DNA of 64,000 bases. It comes from Streptomyces sp. TS71-3 (GTDB lineage Bacteria; Actinomycetota; Actinomycetes; Streptomycetales; Streptomycetaceae). The stretch covers positions 5,146,001 through 5,210,000 of the forward strand of contig NZ_BNEL01000001.1 of assembly GCF_018327685.1 (NCBI RefSeq), written 5' to 3'. The position numbers were made by a program, and so were the translations under genes. Shown piece by piece: positions 54,859 through 63,393 of this stretch (positions are counted from its first letter, which is position 1; the number at the start of each line of letters is the position of its first letter). A model generated the notes under the pieces. It searched no databases, was not told where the DNA came from, and saw nothing but the letters and a program-made list of their open reading frames with translations.

Positions 54859-56061
54859 TCAGAGGAACGCGTGCCCCTCGCCGCGGTAGGTGGGCACCGT
54901 CGCCGTCACCTGATCGCCCTCGACCAGATGCAGCGCGTTGAACCGCTCGCACAGCTCACCGGCCTTGGCGTGCCGGAACCACACCTTGTCCCCGATCAGC
55001 AGGTCGTCCGCGGGGGAGCCGAGCAGCGGGGTCTGCACCTCGCCGGGCCCCTCCTGCGGCGCGTACCTCAGCCCCTGGGGGAGGTACGGCACCGGGAGCC
55101 GGTCCCGTCCGGCCGGGCCCGAGGCGGGGTAGCCGCCGCCCAGCACCGTCACCACCCCGACCCCCGGCCTGCGCACCACCGGCAGCGCGAAGAGCGCGGC
55201 GGGACGGCCGCGGAACGACGTGTAGTCGTCGAACAGCCGCGGCACGTAGAGCCCGGAGCCGGCGGCGATCTCCGTGACCGCGTCCTCGCCGGCGGTGTGC
55301 TGCACGCTGCCGGTGCCTCCGCCGTTCACGAACTCCAGGTCCGGCGCGACGGCACGCACCGCGTGCACCGCCTGGGCGCGCCGTGCCGCCAGCTCCCCAC
55401 GGGCCGCTGCCTGCATCATCCGCACCGCACGCGACCGCATGGGCCGGCCCCGCACCGCGTCGCCCACGCCTGCGATGTGGCCCTCGTACCCCATCACGCC
55501 CACCAGCCGGAACCCGGGCCGGCGCAGCACCGCACGGGCCACGTCCGCGAGGTCCGCGGGCGAGTGCAGCGGCGAGCGGTGGGTGCCCACCCTGACCCGG
55601 CCGCCGAACAGGTGCAGGGAGGTGTCGAGTTCCAGACAGACCCGGATGGTCTCGCGCCCACCCGCGCGCGCCTCGTCGATCAGCCGCAGCTGCTCGGGAT
55701 CGTCGATCATCACCGTGACGGCCGAGGCCAGCTTGGGGTCCCCGGCCAGTTCGGCGTACGCCGCCCGGTCCATGGAGGGGTAGGCGAGCAGCACGTCGTC
55801 GAAGCCGGATCCGGCCAGCCAGAGGGACTCCGCCAGCGTGAACGCCATGACTCCGGAGAAGCCGTCCCTCTCCAGCACCCGCTCCAGCAGCGCACGGCAC
55901 CGGACGGACTTGCTGGCCACCCTGATCGGCTTGCCGCCCGCCCGCCGCACGAGGTCCGCGGCGTTGGCGTCGAAGGCTTCCAGGTCCACCATCGCGAGCG
56001 GCGCGTCCAGACGCGCGGTGGCACGGTCGTAACGGACGCGGTCCGCAGAGGGGGCGCTCAT
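54859..56061 (-). CDS. PLP-dependent amino acid deaminase/aldolase (alanine racemase-like fold)
   Basis: A 400-residue enzyme with an alanine racemase-type N-terminal barrel and a C-terminal domain of the D-serine dehydratase/D-threonine aldolase group. The PLP lysine is probably in RVASKSVRCR. MGYEGHIAGVGD and NGGGTGSVQHTAGEDAVTEIAAGSGLY carry phosphate-binding residues of the family. The exact substrate is not known. The ATG at 56061 gives a conventional start; a longer open frame upstream is unlikely. The upstream neighbour is a separate divergent unit. Confidence 0.87.
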   Translation of the reverse strand: MSAPSADRVRYDRATARLDAPLAMVDLEAFDANAADLVRRAGGKPIRVASKSVRCRALLERVLERDGFSGVMAFTLAESLWLAGSGFDDVLLAYPSMDRAAYAELAGDPKLASAVTVMIDDPEQLRLIDEARAGGRETIRVCLELDTSLHLFGGRVRVGTHRSPLHSPADLADVARAVLRRPGFRLVGVMGYEGHIAGVGDAVRGRPMRSRAVRMMQAAARGELAARRAQAVHAVRAVAPDLEFVNGGGTGSVQHTAGEDAVTEIAAGSGLYVPRLFDDYTSFRGRPAALFALPVVRRPGVGVVTVLGGGYPASGPAGRDRLPVPYLPQGLRYAPQEGPGEVQTPLLGSPADDLLIGDKVWFRHAKAGELCERFNALHLVEGDQVTATVPTYRGEGHAFL

Positions 56062-56374
56062 GACCGCAGGGTGCCAGACGGCTCCTGCCAGGGGTAGAGC
56101 ACGTGCGGCGGAACGTGTGTGACGGCCAGGGCAACGGGGAGAGAAGGAAAGGAACTGGGAGAGAATACGGAGGGGATGGGCCGGATCCGGGGAGGCCGCG
56201 GGACGATACGGACAGATCAACTCTGGCTTGCGGACCGGTTCTCCTCGCACCCGTGCCAGCCCGTAGAGTGACGCGCACGCGGGAGGAGCGTACGTGTTCC
56301 GGGCCGCGTCACCGGGTGCACGCACCAGCGGCGGTCACCGGTCAGGGGTGCCGGTACGAGGAAGCGGGGGGCGC
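56062..56374. other. Divergent promoter region
   Basis: 313 bp between the PLP enzyme and the Pro-rich membrane gene. Purine-rich tract around 56130-56200 (GGGAGAGAAGGAAAGG and similar), otherwise no feature. Confidence 0.5.
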
Positions 56375-58135
56375 ATGAGTACGGAGACGCAGCGCTCGTC
56401 CGTTCCGCCCAGACCCGCGGTACCCCCCGAGCAGCCGCCGTCCGCGGCGCCCTCCGCGGTTCCCGCGCCGGCCCCGCCGCCCGCTGCCTCCGCACGGCTT
56501 CCCGACACCCCGCCCGCGCCGGTCCCGGCACCCGCACGGGCACCGGCGGCTTCGGCCACGGAGCCCGCCGCCCCGGGCGGCGCGCGCGACGCGCACGCGG
56601 CGCCGGCCGCTCGCGGAGCCACATCGTTCGCAGGCAACGGCCCCCAGGCGCCGGCCGCTGCCCGGGACGCGGACGCGTCATCCGCGGGTCACGGCGGTCG
56701 TGGTGCGGCCACGCCGTCCGCCGGTGGGAGCCCCCAGGCGGCCGCGGCCGGCCGCAACGCCGGGAAACCCGCCGACGGCCGCTCCCCGGACGCACCGGCG
56801 ACGCCCGCCCCGCGGCCGGCCTCGCTGCCGCTCCCGCCGGAAGCACCTCCTGCGCCCACCGCGCCGCCCTGGCGGCCCTCCGGGGAACTGCCCCTGACGC
56901 CGTCTCAGAAGGGCCCTCAGGAACGTCCAGGCGCCCCGGCACGGCAGGACGCCTCCGCGCGCCCCGGTGCCGCACTCCCGCCCCGGCCCGCCGCGCCGCC
57001 GGCGGTAGGAAGAGCCGCGGCCCCGCCCGCCCCTGGCCGAGCGCAGGCCGGCGACAGGCAGGCGGGCTCCGGCACCCGCGCCGCGAGCGGCACGGGCACC
57101 ACGCCCGTCGCCGTCCCGCCCGGCCTACCGCCCCGACCCGCCGCACCGCCCGCCGCCGCTCCCCGGCCGGGGCAGGCAGCGGCCCACGCCGCCGGTCCGG
57201 AACGGAACACCGCCGCCGACCCGGCGCGCGACGCCGCCGCTCCCCGGCGCGCCGTGGGAGCCGTGGACCTGACCCCCGGGCCCGGTGCGGGCCGGCCGTT
57301 CGTCTCCTTCGCACGGCCGGAGGCCTTCGACGACAGCACCACCCGCCTGCGCCCGATACGCGAGCGCCGTGCGCTGAAACTGCGCATGCCGCCGCGCGCC
57401 GCGAGCGCCGCGGCCTGCGTGGTCCTTGGCCTCGGCCTCATCGGCGGCGCCGTCACCGGCAGCTGGCTCACCGGCGACAGCTCCGCGGCACCGGGCCCCG
57501 CGCAGTCGTTCGCCGCCGCCGCGGAGCTGTGGCACAACACCCCCGTCGACGCGCTCTTCCCGCCGGTCGTGCAGGGCGACGGCGCCGGTCCGGGCGGCGC
57601 CGACCGCACCTGGACCAGGGTCGCCGTCGCCCCCGACTCCGGCTGTGCGGGCGCCTTCGACCCGCTGCTGTACAAGGCCCTCGCACCCGTCGGCTGCCTG
57701 CGCCTGCTGCGCGCCACCTACACCGACGCCACCCACAGCAGCGTCACCACCGTCGGCCTGCTCTTCACCAAGGCCGACCCCGTGGCGATGCGCGCGCTGC
57801 GCCAGCGGTTCACCGGCGAGGGGCTCGACCGGCGGGGCGACCTGATGCCGCGCGCCTACCCCGCGAAGGGCACCCCCGCGGCCGGCTTCGGCGACGGCCA
57901 GCGCGCCTCCTGGACGGTGTCGGTGCTCACCGAGGCCCCCGTGGTCGTCTGGGCCGTCTCCGGCTTCGCCGACGGGCGCACGGTGCAGGATCCCCAGCCC
58001 GCCGCCGACGCCATGCGGCCCTCGGCCACCACCGCGCCCGCACAGGCGGGCCTCGGGTTCGACGCGAAGGGCCTCGCCGACCGCGTCGAGCGCGGCCTGC
58101 GCAAGTCCGTCAGCACCGACACGGAGCAGCGATGA
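56375..58135 (+). CDS. Pro/Ala-rich single-pass membrane protein
   Basis: A 586-residue protein of unknown function. The first 330 residues are Pro/Ala/Gly-rich and disordered and should be cytoplasmic. One membrane helix at about 340-362 (AACVVLGLGLIGGAV) is preceded by basic residues. The outer part (about 370-586) is a folded domain with two Cys (SGCAGAF, VGCLRL) that may pair. The ATG at 56375 (MSTETQRSS) is chosen over an ATG at 56294 with an unlikely head. Its stop overlaps the mycosin-like protease start in ATGA, so the two proteins should work together at the membrane. Confidence 0.8.
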   Translation: MSTETQRSSVPPRPAVPPEQPPSAAPSAVPAPAPPPAASARLPDTPPAPVPAPARAPAASATEPAAPGGARDAHAAPAARGATSFAGNGPQAPAAARDADASSAGHGGRGAATPSAGGSPQAAAAGRNAGKPADGRSPDAPATPAPRPASLPLPPEAPPAPTAPPWRPSGELPLTPSQKGPQERPGAPARQDASARPGAALPPRPAAPPAVGRAAAPPAPGRAQAGDRQAGSGTRAASGTGTTPVAVPPGLPPRPAAPPAAAPRPGQAAAHAAGPERNTAADPARDAAAPRRAVGAVDLTPGPGAGRPFVSFARPEAFDDSTTRLRPIRERRALKLRMPPRAASAAACVVLGLGLIGGAVTGSWLTGDSSAAPGPAQSFAAAAELWHNTPVDALFPPVVQGDGAGPGGADRTWTRVAVAPDSGCAGAFDPLLYKALAPVGCLRLLRATYTDATHSSVTTVGLLFTKADPVAMRALRQRFTGEGLDRRGDLMPRAYPAKGTPAAGFGDGQRASWTVSVLTEAPVVVWAVSGFADGRTVQDPQPAADAMRPSATTAPAQAGLGFDAKGLADRVERGLRKSVSTDTEQR

Positions 58136-59307
58136 CCCGCCGGCCCGCGCACGCCGCCCGACGGCTCCGCGGCCCGGCCACCGTCCTGCTCGCCGCCTCG
58201 CTCGCGCTGCTGCCCGCCACCGCGGTGCACGCCGACGACATACGCGCCCAGCAGTGGGGCCTCGACGCGCTGCACGCGGACCAGGCCTGGGCGACCACCA
58301 AGGGCAAGGGCATCACCGTCGCCGTACTGGACACCGGTGTCGACGCCGAGCACCCCGACCTCGCCGGCAACGTCCTGACCGGCAAGGACATGATCGGCTT
58401 CGGCGCGGGGCGCGGCGACCGGAGCTGGGCCCGGCACGGCACCGCCATGGCCGGCATCATCGCGGGCCACGGACACGGCCCCGACCGCGCCGAGGGCGTG
58501 CTGGGCATCGCCCCCGAGGCGAGGATCCTGCCGGTCCGGGTGATCCTCGAAGACGGCGACCCGGCCCGCAAGAAGGCCCGCAACACCCGCGGCGGCGCCC
58601 TCGCGGACGGCATCCGCTGGGCGGCGGACCACGGCGCCGACGTCATCAACCTCTCCCTCGGCGACGACTCCGCCTCCGCCCACCCGGAGGCCGCGGAGGA
58701 CTCCGCCGTGCAGTACGCCCTGAAGAAGGGCGCCGTCGTCGTCGCCTCCGCGGGCAACGGCGGCGAGAAGGGCGACCACATCTCGTACCCGGCGGCCTAC
58801 CCGGGCGTGATCGCCGCCACCGCCGTCGACCGCTACGACATCCGGGCCGGGTTCTCCACCCGGCGGTGGTACGCGACGGTCAGCGCGCCCGGCGTGGACG
58901 TCGTCCTCGCCGACCCCGACCACCACTACTACAAGGGCTGGGGCACGAGCGCCGCGTCCGCGTACGTGTCCGGCGCCGTCGCCCTGGTGCGCGCCGCCCA
59001 CCCCGGGCTCGCCCCCGACCAGATCAAGAAGCTGCTGGAGGACACCGCGGACCAGCCGCCGGACGGCGGCCGGGACGAGTCCCGCGGCTACGGTCTCGTC
59101 GACCCCGCCGCCGCGATCCGCGAGGGCGGCAAGGTCAAGCCGGAGGGCCTGCGGTCGGCGGCCTACGGCAAGAAGTACTTCGGCCCGGGACCGGACGCCT
59201 CCGGCGGCGCGGGCGCCCTCGGCTGGGCGGCCCCGGTGGCGGGCGGCCTCGGCGTGCTGCTGCTGGTCGCGGCCGTGCTGCTGTGGCGGCGCCGCGGGCG
59301 CGCCTGA
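58132..59307 (+). CDS. S8 subtilisin-like serine protease, mycosin type
   Basis: A 391-residue exported protease. The signal peptide spans about residues 1-35. The triad is Asp67 (AVLDTGVD), His102 (RHGTAMAG) and Ser273 (GTSAASAYVSG), with the oxyanion Asn209 in ASAGNGG. A C-terminal membrane helix (about 365-385, APVAGGLGVLLLVAAVLL) followed by RRRGRA anchors it, the layout of type VII secretion mycosins. No EccC, EccD or WXG genes are in the window, so it is an orphan here. It is translationally coupled to the Pro-rich protein. Confidence 0.93.
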   Translation: MTRRPAHAARRLRGPATVLLAASLALLPATAVHADDIRAQQWGLDALHADQAWATTKGKGITVAVLDTGVDAEHPDLAGNVLTGKDMIGFGAGRGDRSWARHGTAMAGIIAGHGHGPDRAEGVLGIAPEARILPVRVILEDGDPARKKARNTRGGALADGIRWAADHGADVINLSLGDDSASAHPEAAEDSAVQYALKKGAVVVASAGNGGEKGDHISYPAAYPGVIAATAVDRYDIRAGFSTRRWYATVSAPGVDVVLADPDHHYYKGWGTSAASAYVSGAVALVRAAHPGLAPDQIKKLLEDTADQPPDGGRDESRGYGLVDPAAAIREGGKVKPEGLRSAAYGKKYFGPGPDASGGAGALGWAAPVAGGLGVLLLVAAVLLWRRRGRA

Positions 59308-59483
59308 CACCGCCGGCGTGCGCGCGGCGGGGCCTGCGGTGCGGCCGCCGGGCGGTGAGTGAGGCGCGGCACGAGGGCATGAGGGGGCACCCGTACGGAC
59401 CCGGCCAGGGGTGACAGGGGCACGGCCCGGCTCCTGGCTCCACGGGCACCGGCCCGGCCCCGGGACGCCGCCGTGGCCCCGGA

Positions 59484-59489
59484 TAGGGT
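59484..59489 (+). promoter_or_regulatory. -10 hexamer of a probably leaderless promoter (sseB-like gene)
   Basis: TAGGGT, exactly 6 nt before the GTG at 59496. Confidence 0.6.
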
Positions 59490-59495
59490 CGGGGC

Positions 59496-60284
59496 GTGCC
59501 GAAGATGAACATCCCCGACACCGGTTTCTCCGGCGACGACGGCTCGCCCGATCCCGGGCTCGCCGCCGCGCTGGCCGCGTGGGCGAAGACCCCGGCCGAC
59601 GAGAAGCCGGTGCTCGACGCGCTCAGGACCGCCCGGCTGCTCGTGCCCGTCGTCGCCGTGCTGGGGGAACTTGGGGAGGCCGAGGAGCCCGGCGAGACGC
59701 AGGCGTCCGGCGCCGGAGCGGGGCTGCCCCGCGAGAAGACCAGCGACATGGCCGTGCCCACCCTGAGGGCGGGCGGCCGAACGGCGCTGCCCGCGTTCAC
59801 CTCCACCGCGGCGCTCGCCCGCTGGGACCCGGCAGCCCGCCCCGTCGCCGTACGGCTCCACCAGGCGCTCCAGGCCGCCGCCCACGAGCACGCCGACACC
59901 CTCGTGCTCGACCTGGCCGGGCCCGTCCCGTTCGAGCTCACAGGGGCGGCCCTGCGGGCCCTCGCGGAGGGGCGCCCCGCCGCCGACCCGCTCGGCGACC
60001 CCGCGGTGCGCGAGGCGGTGCGCGCCGCCGTCGCCGCCGTGCCGGCCGTGGCCAGTGCCCACCTGGGCCCCGGCAGCGCCGACGGCACCCTCGCCGTGGT
60101 GCTGGACCCGGCGAGCGGGCCCGCGGCACAGGAGGCGCTCGGAGCCCTCGCGCGGCGGCTCGCCGACGACGAAACTCTCAGGGCCCGCCTGGTGCACGGC
60201 CTCGACCTGGCGGTCCTGCCACCCGGCAGCAGGCCGCCCGGCACGCCTCTGTACGCGCGGGCAGGCGCGCGGAGTCAGGCGTAG
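59496..60284 (+). CDS. SseB-family protein
   Basis: A 262-residue cytosolic protein of the SseB N-terminal domain family. Two related halves are visible; the first has LRTARLLVPVVAVLGE and the pair FTSTAALARWDP and PVAVRLHQALQAAA common in actinobacterial members. Function unknown. The GTG is the first base after the expected start distance of a TAGGGT box, so it is probably leaderless. From memory it neighbours the infC cluster in Streptomyces. It converges on the DUF1844 gene. Confidence 0.87.
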   Translation: MPKMNIPDTGFSGDDGSPDPGLAAALAAWAKTPADEKPVLDALRTARLLVPVVAVLGELGEAEEPGETQASGAGAGLPREKTSDMAVPTLRAGGRTALPAFTSTAALARWDPAARPVAVRLHQALQAAAHEHADTLVLDLAGPVPFELTGAALRALAEGRPAADPLGDPAVREAVRAAVAAVPAVASAHLGPGSADGTLAVVLDPASGPAAQEALGALARRLADDETLRARLVHGLDLAVLPPGSRPPGTPLYARAGARSQA

Positions 60285-60300
60285 GAGCGGGCACGCGCGC

Positions 60301-60358
60301 GTACCTGTTCGTACGGGCGCGCACGCGTACCTGCTCGTACGAGCGGGCGCGCACGTGC
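60301..60358. repeat. Short imperfect tandem repeat
   Basis: Two units of about 26-30 bp beginning GTACCTG(T/C)TCGTACG and ending GCGCGCACG lie between the convergent sseB-like and DUF1844 genes. They can also fold on themselves through CGTACG. Confidence 0.6.
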
Positions 60359-60441
60359 ACGGGCCGGACTCCACCGCTTGGCGGTTCGCGTGCCCGGTCG
60401 AACGGCCAGAGGGCGATGGGTCGAAGCCGGAGGCGGGACGA

Positions 60442-60852
60442 TCAGCCGAAGACCGTGCCCGTGTACCCCTCGCCGGGACCCAGGCCCGGCTCGTCCGGCA
60501 CCGGCGACGCCTCGCGGAAGGCGAGCTGGAGCGACCTGAGGCCGTCGCGGAGCGGGGCGGCGTGGAACGGGCTGATCTCGGTGCCGCTCGCCTCGACCAG
60601 GCCCGCGAGCGCCTGGATCAGCTTCCGTGCCTCGTCCAGGTCCTTGTGGTGCTCGCCGCCCTCGGCGAGGCCCAGCTTGACCGCGGCGGCGCTCATCAGG
60701 TGGACGCCCACGGTGGTGATCACCTCCACCGCGGGGACGTCCGCGAGGTCGCGGGTGAGCGCGTCGAAGTCGGGGGCCTGGGAGTCCGAAGCGGAGGCGC
60801 CGTCGCCGGCCGGGAGGTCCGCGCCCTGCGCGGGGAGGATGGGGTCGCTCAT
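60442..60852 (-). CDS. DUF1844 protein
   Basis: A 136-residue DUF1844 protein. The conserved core is VEVITTVGVHLMSAAAVKLGL and DLDEARKLIQALAGLVEAS (about residues 43-92); function unknown. The family is found beside infC in many actinobacteria. ATG at 60852 has a TAGGGT 8 nt upstream (60861-60866), which overlaps a weak GAGGGG ribosome site, so the message is short-leadered or leaderless. Divergent from infC. Confidence 0.9.
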   Translation of the reverse strand: MSDPILPAQGADLPAGDGASASDSQAPDFDALTRDLADVPAVEVITTVGVHLMSAAAVKLGLAEGGEHHKDLDEARKLIQALAGLVEASGTEISPFHAAPLRDGLRSLQLAFREASPVPDEPGLGPGEGYTGTVFG

Positions 60853-60860
60853 GGCCCCTC

Positions 60861-60866
60861 ACCCTA
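60861..60866 (-). promoter_or_regulatory. -10 hexamer for the DUF1844 gene
   Basis: TAGGGT on the minus strand, 8 nt before the ATG at 60852. Confidence 0.45.
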
Positions 60867-61307
60867 GGCCCCGGTGCCGGCTTGCTCGCCCACCGTCACC
60901 GGGGTGCCGCCGGACCGGCCGCCCTGCCCTCGTCGGTGTCGCCGGATCCGCCGGATCCGCCCCGGCAAGGCTCCCGCGGTCACGCGGTTAGCCGCGCGGG
61001 GCGGAACCTGCTAACCTTGTGTGACGACCGGCTGGACACCTTCGTAGATCCAGGTGCCCGGCCCGCAAGTGGAGGCTCCGAACTCCCACCTGGCTGTCCG
61101 TTGGGCGGCAGGTCACCGGTCAGGCGGTAGCGTCCCCGACGCCCGCCCGATGCGCCCCGCGGTCAGCGGCGGTGCTCCGGTAGTGACAGGAGCTCCGCAT
61201 GCGATCGTCCGGGGCATTTTTCGTGGTCCGGCGCGGTTAGGTCATATAGACCAATACGTAGCGCGGTTCCCTCCAGATGAGCCGCGTGGTGCTACCGAGG
61301 AGGATCC
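60867..61307 (+). other. Long leader region of the infC-rpmI-rplT operon
   Basis: About 440 bp without a gene. Several stems are possible, for example GGTGCTCC with GGAGCTCC at about 61172-61199, followed by GGGCATTTTT. GGTCATATAGACC lies at about 61240-61252, 55 bp before infC, and contains a possible -10. A leader that senses IF3 or L20 is likely by analogy, but I cannot match a known RNA family. Confidence 0.45.
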
Positions 61308-61949
61308 ATCAGCGCCGAGCCCCGCATCAACGACCGGATTCGCGTTCCCGAGGTGCGACTTGTCGGTCCCAGTGGCGAGCAGGTCGGGATTGTTCCGCTT
61401 GCCAAGGCCCTGGAGCTTGCGCAGGAGTACGACCTTGACCTGGTCGAGGTCGCGGCGAACGCCCGTCCGCCCGTCTGCAAGCTCATGGACTACGGGAAGT
61501 TCAAGTACGAGTCGGCCATGAAGGCCCGTGAGGCGCGCAAGAACCAGGCGCACACGGTCATCAAGGAGATGAAGCTCCGGCCGAAGATCGACCCGCACGA
61601 CTACGACACCAAGAAGGGTCACGTCGTCCGGTTCCTCAAGCAGGGCGACAAGGTCAAGATCACGATCATGTTCCGTGGTCGCGAGCAGTCCCGGCCGGAA
61701 CTCGGCTACCGGCTGCTGCAGCGTCTCGCGGAGGACGTCCAGGACCTCGGTTTCGTCGAGTCGAACCCGAAGCAGGACGGCCGAAACATGATCATGGTCC
61801 TCGGTCCGCACAAGAAGAAGACCGAGGCGATGGCCGAGGCCAGGGAAGCTCAGGCGGCCCGCAAGGCCGAGCGCCAGGAGGCCGAGCGCCAGGGCCGCGC
61901 CCCGGTGGCCTCCGAGCAGGCCGAGCAGGAGCAGACCGCCGACGCCTGA
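61308..61949 (+). CDS. infC: Translation initiation factor IF-3 with an ATC start codon
   Basis: A 213-residue factor that binds the 30S subunit and checks start codons. The conserved head [16 protein letters not shown] is encoded, but the frame has a TGA at 61278-61280 and no ATG, GTG, TTG or CTG before the ATC at 61308. That ATC follows GAGGAGG by 4 nt. A GTG at 61353 would remove RINDRIR, which all IF3 proteins keep. So translation should start at AUC, as the AUU of E. coli infC, and allow autoregulation by IF3. The two domains are joined by the basic linker at about 75-90. The tail from residue 175 is Ala/Glu-rich. Confidence 0.93.
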   Translation: MSAEPRINDRIRVPEVRLVGPSGEQVGIVPLAKALELAQEYDLDLVEVAANARPPVCKLMDYGKFKYESAMKAREARKNQAHTVIKEMKLRPKIDPHDYDTKKGHVVRFLKQGDKVKITIMFRGREQSRPELGYRLLQRLAEDVQDLGFVESNPKQDGRNMIMVLGPHKKKTEAMAEAREAQAARKAERQEAERQGRAPVASEQAEQEQTADA

Positions 61950-62078
61950 CCCCCGGACACCGCGCCTGCGTTCCGCGGGAGCCAGGGGAGCAACACCCAC
62001 CGATACACCTGACGCTTTCGTGTGCCCGGCCCACCCGACCGGGCAGCGAAGCGCCACAGACGAGGAGAGTACGGCGCC

Positions 62079-62273
62079 ATGCCGAAGAACAAGACGCACA
62101 GCGGTGCCAGCAAGCGCTTCAAGGTCACCGGCTCCGGCAAGGTGCTGCGCGAGCGCGCCGGCAAGCGCCACCTGCTTGAGCACAAGTCCTCCCGGCTGAC
62201 CCGCCGTCTCACCGGCAACGCCGAGATGGCCCCGGGCGACGCCAAGAAGATCAAGAAGCTTCTCGGCAAGTGA
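62079..62273 (+). CDS. rpmI: Ribosomal protein bL35
   Basis: A 64-residue basic protein of the large subunit. [20 protein letters not shown] is the family start and [12 protein letters not shown] the middle. ATG at 62079 with AGGAGAG 12 nt upstream. A perfect 10-bp hairpin lies 3 nt after the stop, before rplT. Confidence 0.97.
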   Translation: MPKNKTHSGASKRFKVTGSGKVLRERAGKRHLLEHKSSRLTRRLTGNAEMAPGDAKKIKKLLGK

Positions 62274-62275
62274 CC

Positions 62276-62297
62276 CGTGGCCCCCGAGGGGGCCACG
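62276..62297 (+). terminator. Perfect hairpin between rpmI and rplT
   Basis: CGTGGCCCCC and GGGGGCCACG pair fully around a 2-nt loop. No T tract follows, so it may be a processing or attenuation signal rather than a full terminator. Confidence 0.5.
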
Positions 62298-62377
62298 CGA
62301 CGTCAGGACCGGGACCCAATCGACACCGGGCCGGTGAGTGAAGGACAGCAGCCGGCCCCGCTACAAGGAGTTAACAA

Positions 62378-62761
62378 GTGGCACGCGTCAAGCGGGCAGT
62401 CAACGCCCACAAGAAGCGCCGGGCGATCCTCGAGCAGGCCAGCGGCTACCGCGGCCAGCGTTCGCGCCTCTACCGCAAGGCGAAGGAGCAGGTCACCCAC
62501 TCCCTCGTCTACAACTACAACGACCGCAAGAAGCGCAAGGGCGACTTCCGGCAGCTGTGGATCCAGCGGATCAACGCCGCCGCTCGTGCCAACGGCATGA
62601 CGTACAACCGCTTCATCCAGGGTCTGAAGGCCGCCAACATCGAGGTGGACCGCAAGATCCTCGCCGAGCTCGCCGTCAACGACTCCGCGGCCTTCTCCGC
62701 GCTCGTCGAGGCCGCTCAGAAGGCGCTTCCGGCGGACGTGAACGCCCCCAAGGCGGCGTGA
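62378..62761 (+). CDS. rplT: Ribosomal protein bL20
   Basis: A 127-residue large-subunit protein needed early in assembly. The family start [33 protein letters not shown] and the globular half with [22 protein letters not shown] are complete. GTG at 62378 has AAGGAG 8 nt upstream. In other bacteria L20 represses this operon through the leader; I infer but cannot show it here. Confidence 0.97.
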   Translation: MARVKRAVNAHKKRRAILEQASGYRGQRSRLYRKAKEQVTHSLVYNYNDRKKRKGDFRQLWIQRINAAARANGMTYNRFIQGLKAANIEVDRKILAELAVNDSAAFSALVEAAQKALPADVNAPKAA

Positions 62762-62789
62762 CGCCAGCGGCTGGCTTCAGCCGATGCTT

Positions 62790-62820
62790 CGGACCCGTGG
62801 GCCGGTGGCCTGCGGGTCCG
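62790..62820 (+). terminator. Hairpin terminator after rplT
   Basis: CGGACCCG with CGGGTCCG at the base and GGCC pairs inside, followed by GTTGTG. It closes the infC-rpmI-rplT operon. Confidence 0.6.
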
Positions 62821-63393
62821 GTTGTGTGGGGCTCCCGTCCGATGGGTCGCCCCTGGGCGGGGCGGTCGGCCGGCTGCGCCTGGCCCCGCCTGCGGCGCGC
62901 CTGATTCACCTGCGGCGGGCCATCAAGGGGGTGGCTCTTGCGGTCTCGCCTCATCCATCCGCCGGTGGGGGCTGGTCGCGCAGTTCCCCGCGCCCCTGGA
63001 GGGTGTCGTGGCGGCCCGGAAGTCTGCGTGGCCCTGGAGGGTGTCGTGGCGGCCCGGAAGTCTGCGTGGCCCTGGAGGGGGCCGTGCCGGGCCGGAGGTC
63101 TGCGTGCCCCTGGAAGGCGCCGTGGCGGCTCAGAGAGGTGCGTGCCCCCTGGAGGGCGTCGTGCCGGGCCGGAAACCTGCCTGCCCCCTGGAGACGCCGT
63201 GTCGGCCCAGAGATGTGCGTAACCCCTAGAGGGTGCCGGGCCGGAGATCGGCGGCCCCTGAGAAGGTGCCGTGCCGGCTTGGGCATTCCCGTGGCTCCGG
63301 TGGAGCGCCGTTCCGGGCCGGCGATGCCCGGTCTCGGATGCGTCGCTGATCCGGCCCCCAGACCCCGTTCCTCCCCGTACCGAAGGTGCACCC
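62821..63393. other. Gene-free region with a repeat element and tandem array
   Basis: About 570 bp between rplT and the SpoU gene. It contains the third copy of the CGCAGTTCCCCGCGCCCCT element at about 62979-62997 and, directly attached, the 38-bp tandem array. Frames across the array give repeats of ARKSAWPWR type and are not credible. The last 100 bp hold the promoter of the methyltransferase. Confidence 0.7.
62995..63290. repeat. 38-bp tandem repeat, about eight decaying units
   Basis: Units begin CCTGGAGGG and end near TCTGCGTGGC. The first two (62995-63032 and 63033-63070) are identical; later ones drift and shorten. There are no spacers, so it is a minisatellite and not a CRISPR array. 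Confidence 0.9.

Noticed and set aside
61353..61949. GTG at 61353 as the infC start
   Set aside because: It would remove the conserved RINDRIR head and has no ribosome site, while ATC at 61308 has GAGGAGG at good spacing.
62995..63290. Possible CRISPR array
   Set aside because: Units are contiguous at 38 bp without unique spacers and decay along the array; no cas genes are present.
3150..63393. tRNA or rRNA genes in the intergenic gaps
   Set aside because: I looked for T-loop type GTTCGAAT sequences and paired acceptor stems in the gaps and found none that fit.
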